In this document: piece by piece, positions 4,998 to 5,660 of the stretch
How positions within the stretch are numbered: position 1 is the stretch's first letter
How the letters are laid out: each line of letters begins with the position of its first letter
Assembly (NCBI GenBank): GCA_947441105.1
Contig: CANESN010000061.1
Coordinates: forward strand, 1-5,660
Length of the DNA: 5,660 bases
Reading direction: 5' to 3'
Origin: Micrococcales bacterium
Lineage (GTDB): Bacteria > Actinomycetota > Actinomycetes > Actinomycetales > Microbacteriaceae
Translations under genes and position numbers: made by a program
Notes under the pieces: model-generated
What the model was told of the DNA's origin: nothing
Databases searched by the model: none
Seen by the model: the letters and a program-made list of their open reading frames with translations, nothing else

Positions 4998-5660
4998 GAT
5001 CAATTTGCGGGCCTGAGCATTTAGCACCAGAGCTGGCACACCCGCAATGATAATCAACAGCAGCGCATAGGGCGCAGCCTGGGAGTAGGACAGGGTCTCG
5101 GTGGCAGCCCAAAGCTCAGTTGCCAAGGTGTCAACTCCGTTTGGCCGAAGCAGCAGGGTTGCCGGCAGCTCTTTCAAAACCGCTAGCGAAGCCAATGCGA
5201 TTCCAGCCCAGATTCCAGCTCGAGACATCGGTAACACCAGCTTGAAGATTGCTCCGAGCTTTCCAAGACCAAGGGATCTGGCAACCTGCTCCTGAGCCTT
5301 TGAAACCTGAGCGATCGGGGTGGTGATGACCGAGAGTGCATTTGGCAAAAACAAAATCAGGTAGGCAAAGATCAATAGCCAAACTGTTTGATAAATAGCC
5401 GGAGTTAGGTTTGCCCCAAAAAAGACCAGCGATAGCGCAATCACCAAGGCAGGCAGTGCGTGGGAAGACCACACCGTGAGCTCGACACCTGATGCAAAAC
5501 GGCTCGGGAATCTCACGTTCCAGATCGCTATCGCGGTGGCAAAGATTCCAATCACTAACCCCGCGCTTACGGCCATGCCCAGAGATGCTCCAAGCGCGCC
5601 AATAATCTCTGACACATCCCATGCCTTGCCGGAAAAAGTCCAAGAGACCAATGCCGCTAC
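4977..5660 (-). CDS. fbpB: ABC importer permease, FbpB-like, N-terminal part outside the window
   Basis: The reading frame is open to the right window edge, and 227 C-terminal residues are seen. FbpB-type permeases are usually over 500 residues with two repeats of the permease domain, so this is probably the second repeat. Hydrophobic helices lie at about fragment residues 18-47, 63-83, 91-112, 150-167 and 194-214. The EAA loop that docks to the ATPase is at 122-144 (QEQVARSLGLGKLGAIFKLV). KELPATLLLRPNGVDTLATELW (starting at 163) is characteristic of Fe(III) permeases. The stop codon overlaps the start of the ATPase gene, which indicates translational coupling in one operon. A TTG at 5651 could be taken for a start but there is no reason to think the gene begins there. 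The substrate-binding protein should lie further right, outside the window. Confidence 0.88.
   Translation of the reverse strand, partial: VAALVSWTFSGKAWDVSEIIGALGASLGMAVSAGLVIGIFATAIAIWNVRFPSRFASGVELTVWSSHALPALVIALSLVFFGANLTPAIYQTVWLLIFAYLILFLPNALSVITTPIAQVSKAQEQVARSLGLGKLGAIFKLVLPMSRAGIWAGIALASLAVLKELPATLLLRPNGVDTLATELWAATETLSYSQAAPYALLLIIIAGVPALVLNAQARKLISEVNVK

Noticed and set aside
4981..5112. Extended N-terminus for the FbpC-like ATPase (44 extra residues)
   Set aside because: The extra part overlaps the permease gene in another frame, is Cys-rich with no ABC similarity, and the ATG at 4980 has a good ribosome site and the usual ABC N-terminus.
5131..5643. Open frame of 170 codons on the minus strand inside the permease region
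   Set aside because: Its product is rich in Cys, Trp and Arg with no membrane pattern, while the other frame gives a clear permease with EAA loop. It is a shadow frame.
1..5660. Defence system, mobile element, CRISPR array or tRNA
   Set aside because: No spaced direct repeats, transposase or integrase frames, tRNA-like cloverleaf or defence genes were seen; the HNH-like protein lacks its catalytic His and stands alone.

Overview
The window most resembles a chromosome segment of a small-genome aquatic actinobacterium, plausibly a freshwater Microbacteriaceae of the Luna type. This is inferred from moderate GC, an actinobacterial heliorhodopsin, a PGPGW small membrane protein, an exported cytochrome b5 domain fused to a DUF2231 membrane domain, and an FbpBC-like ferric transporter. 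The lineage is judged from protein style only; no rRNA or other marker is present. No mobile element, CRISPR array, tRNA or rRNA was seen.

Left part (1-2416), all on the minus strand. In transcription order this is a DUF2231-cytochrome b5 fusion membrane protein (1553-2416), a small zinc-finger protein of HNH-like fold (1070-1513), a PGPGW two-helix membrane protein (730-996), and a heliorhodopsin (1-633) that runs off the left edge. The heliorhodopsin is the highlight: 211 residues are visible, with the family signature FRWVEYSLSSS and the residues expected for the counterion and helix 1 and 2 histidines. The retinal-binding lysine lies outside the window. Gaps of 39, 73 and 96 bases mean the four genes could be one transcription unit or several; candidate promoters lie before the first, third and fourth genes.

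Middle part (2512-3903), plus strand. A complete glycoside hydrolase family 1 beta-glucosidase is transcribed divergently from the cytochrome b5 gene, with a shared intergenic region of about 95-115 bases.

Right part (3931-5660), minus strand. The C-terminal half of an ABC permease and a complete ATPase with a TOBE-like C-terminal region overlap by four bases (ATGA). Both look like the FbpB/FbpC class of Fe(III) importers. The substrate-binding protein is not in the window; it would be expected beyond the right edge. This pair converges on the beta-glucosidase, with only 27 bases between the two stop codons.

How the genes might work together: the iron importer and the sugar hydrolase are ordinary nutrient-acquisition functions. 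The left cluster joins a light-sensing membrane protein to small membrane and redox proteins of unknown role. A functional link between heliorhodopsin and the extracytoplasmic b5-type haem protein is a hypothesis based only on order and direction.
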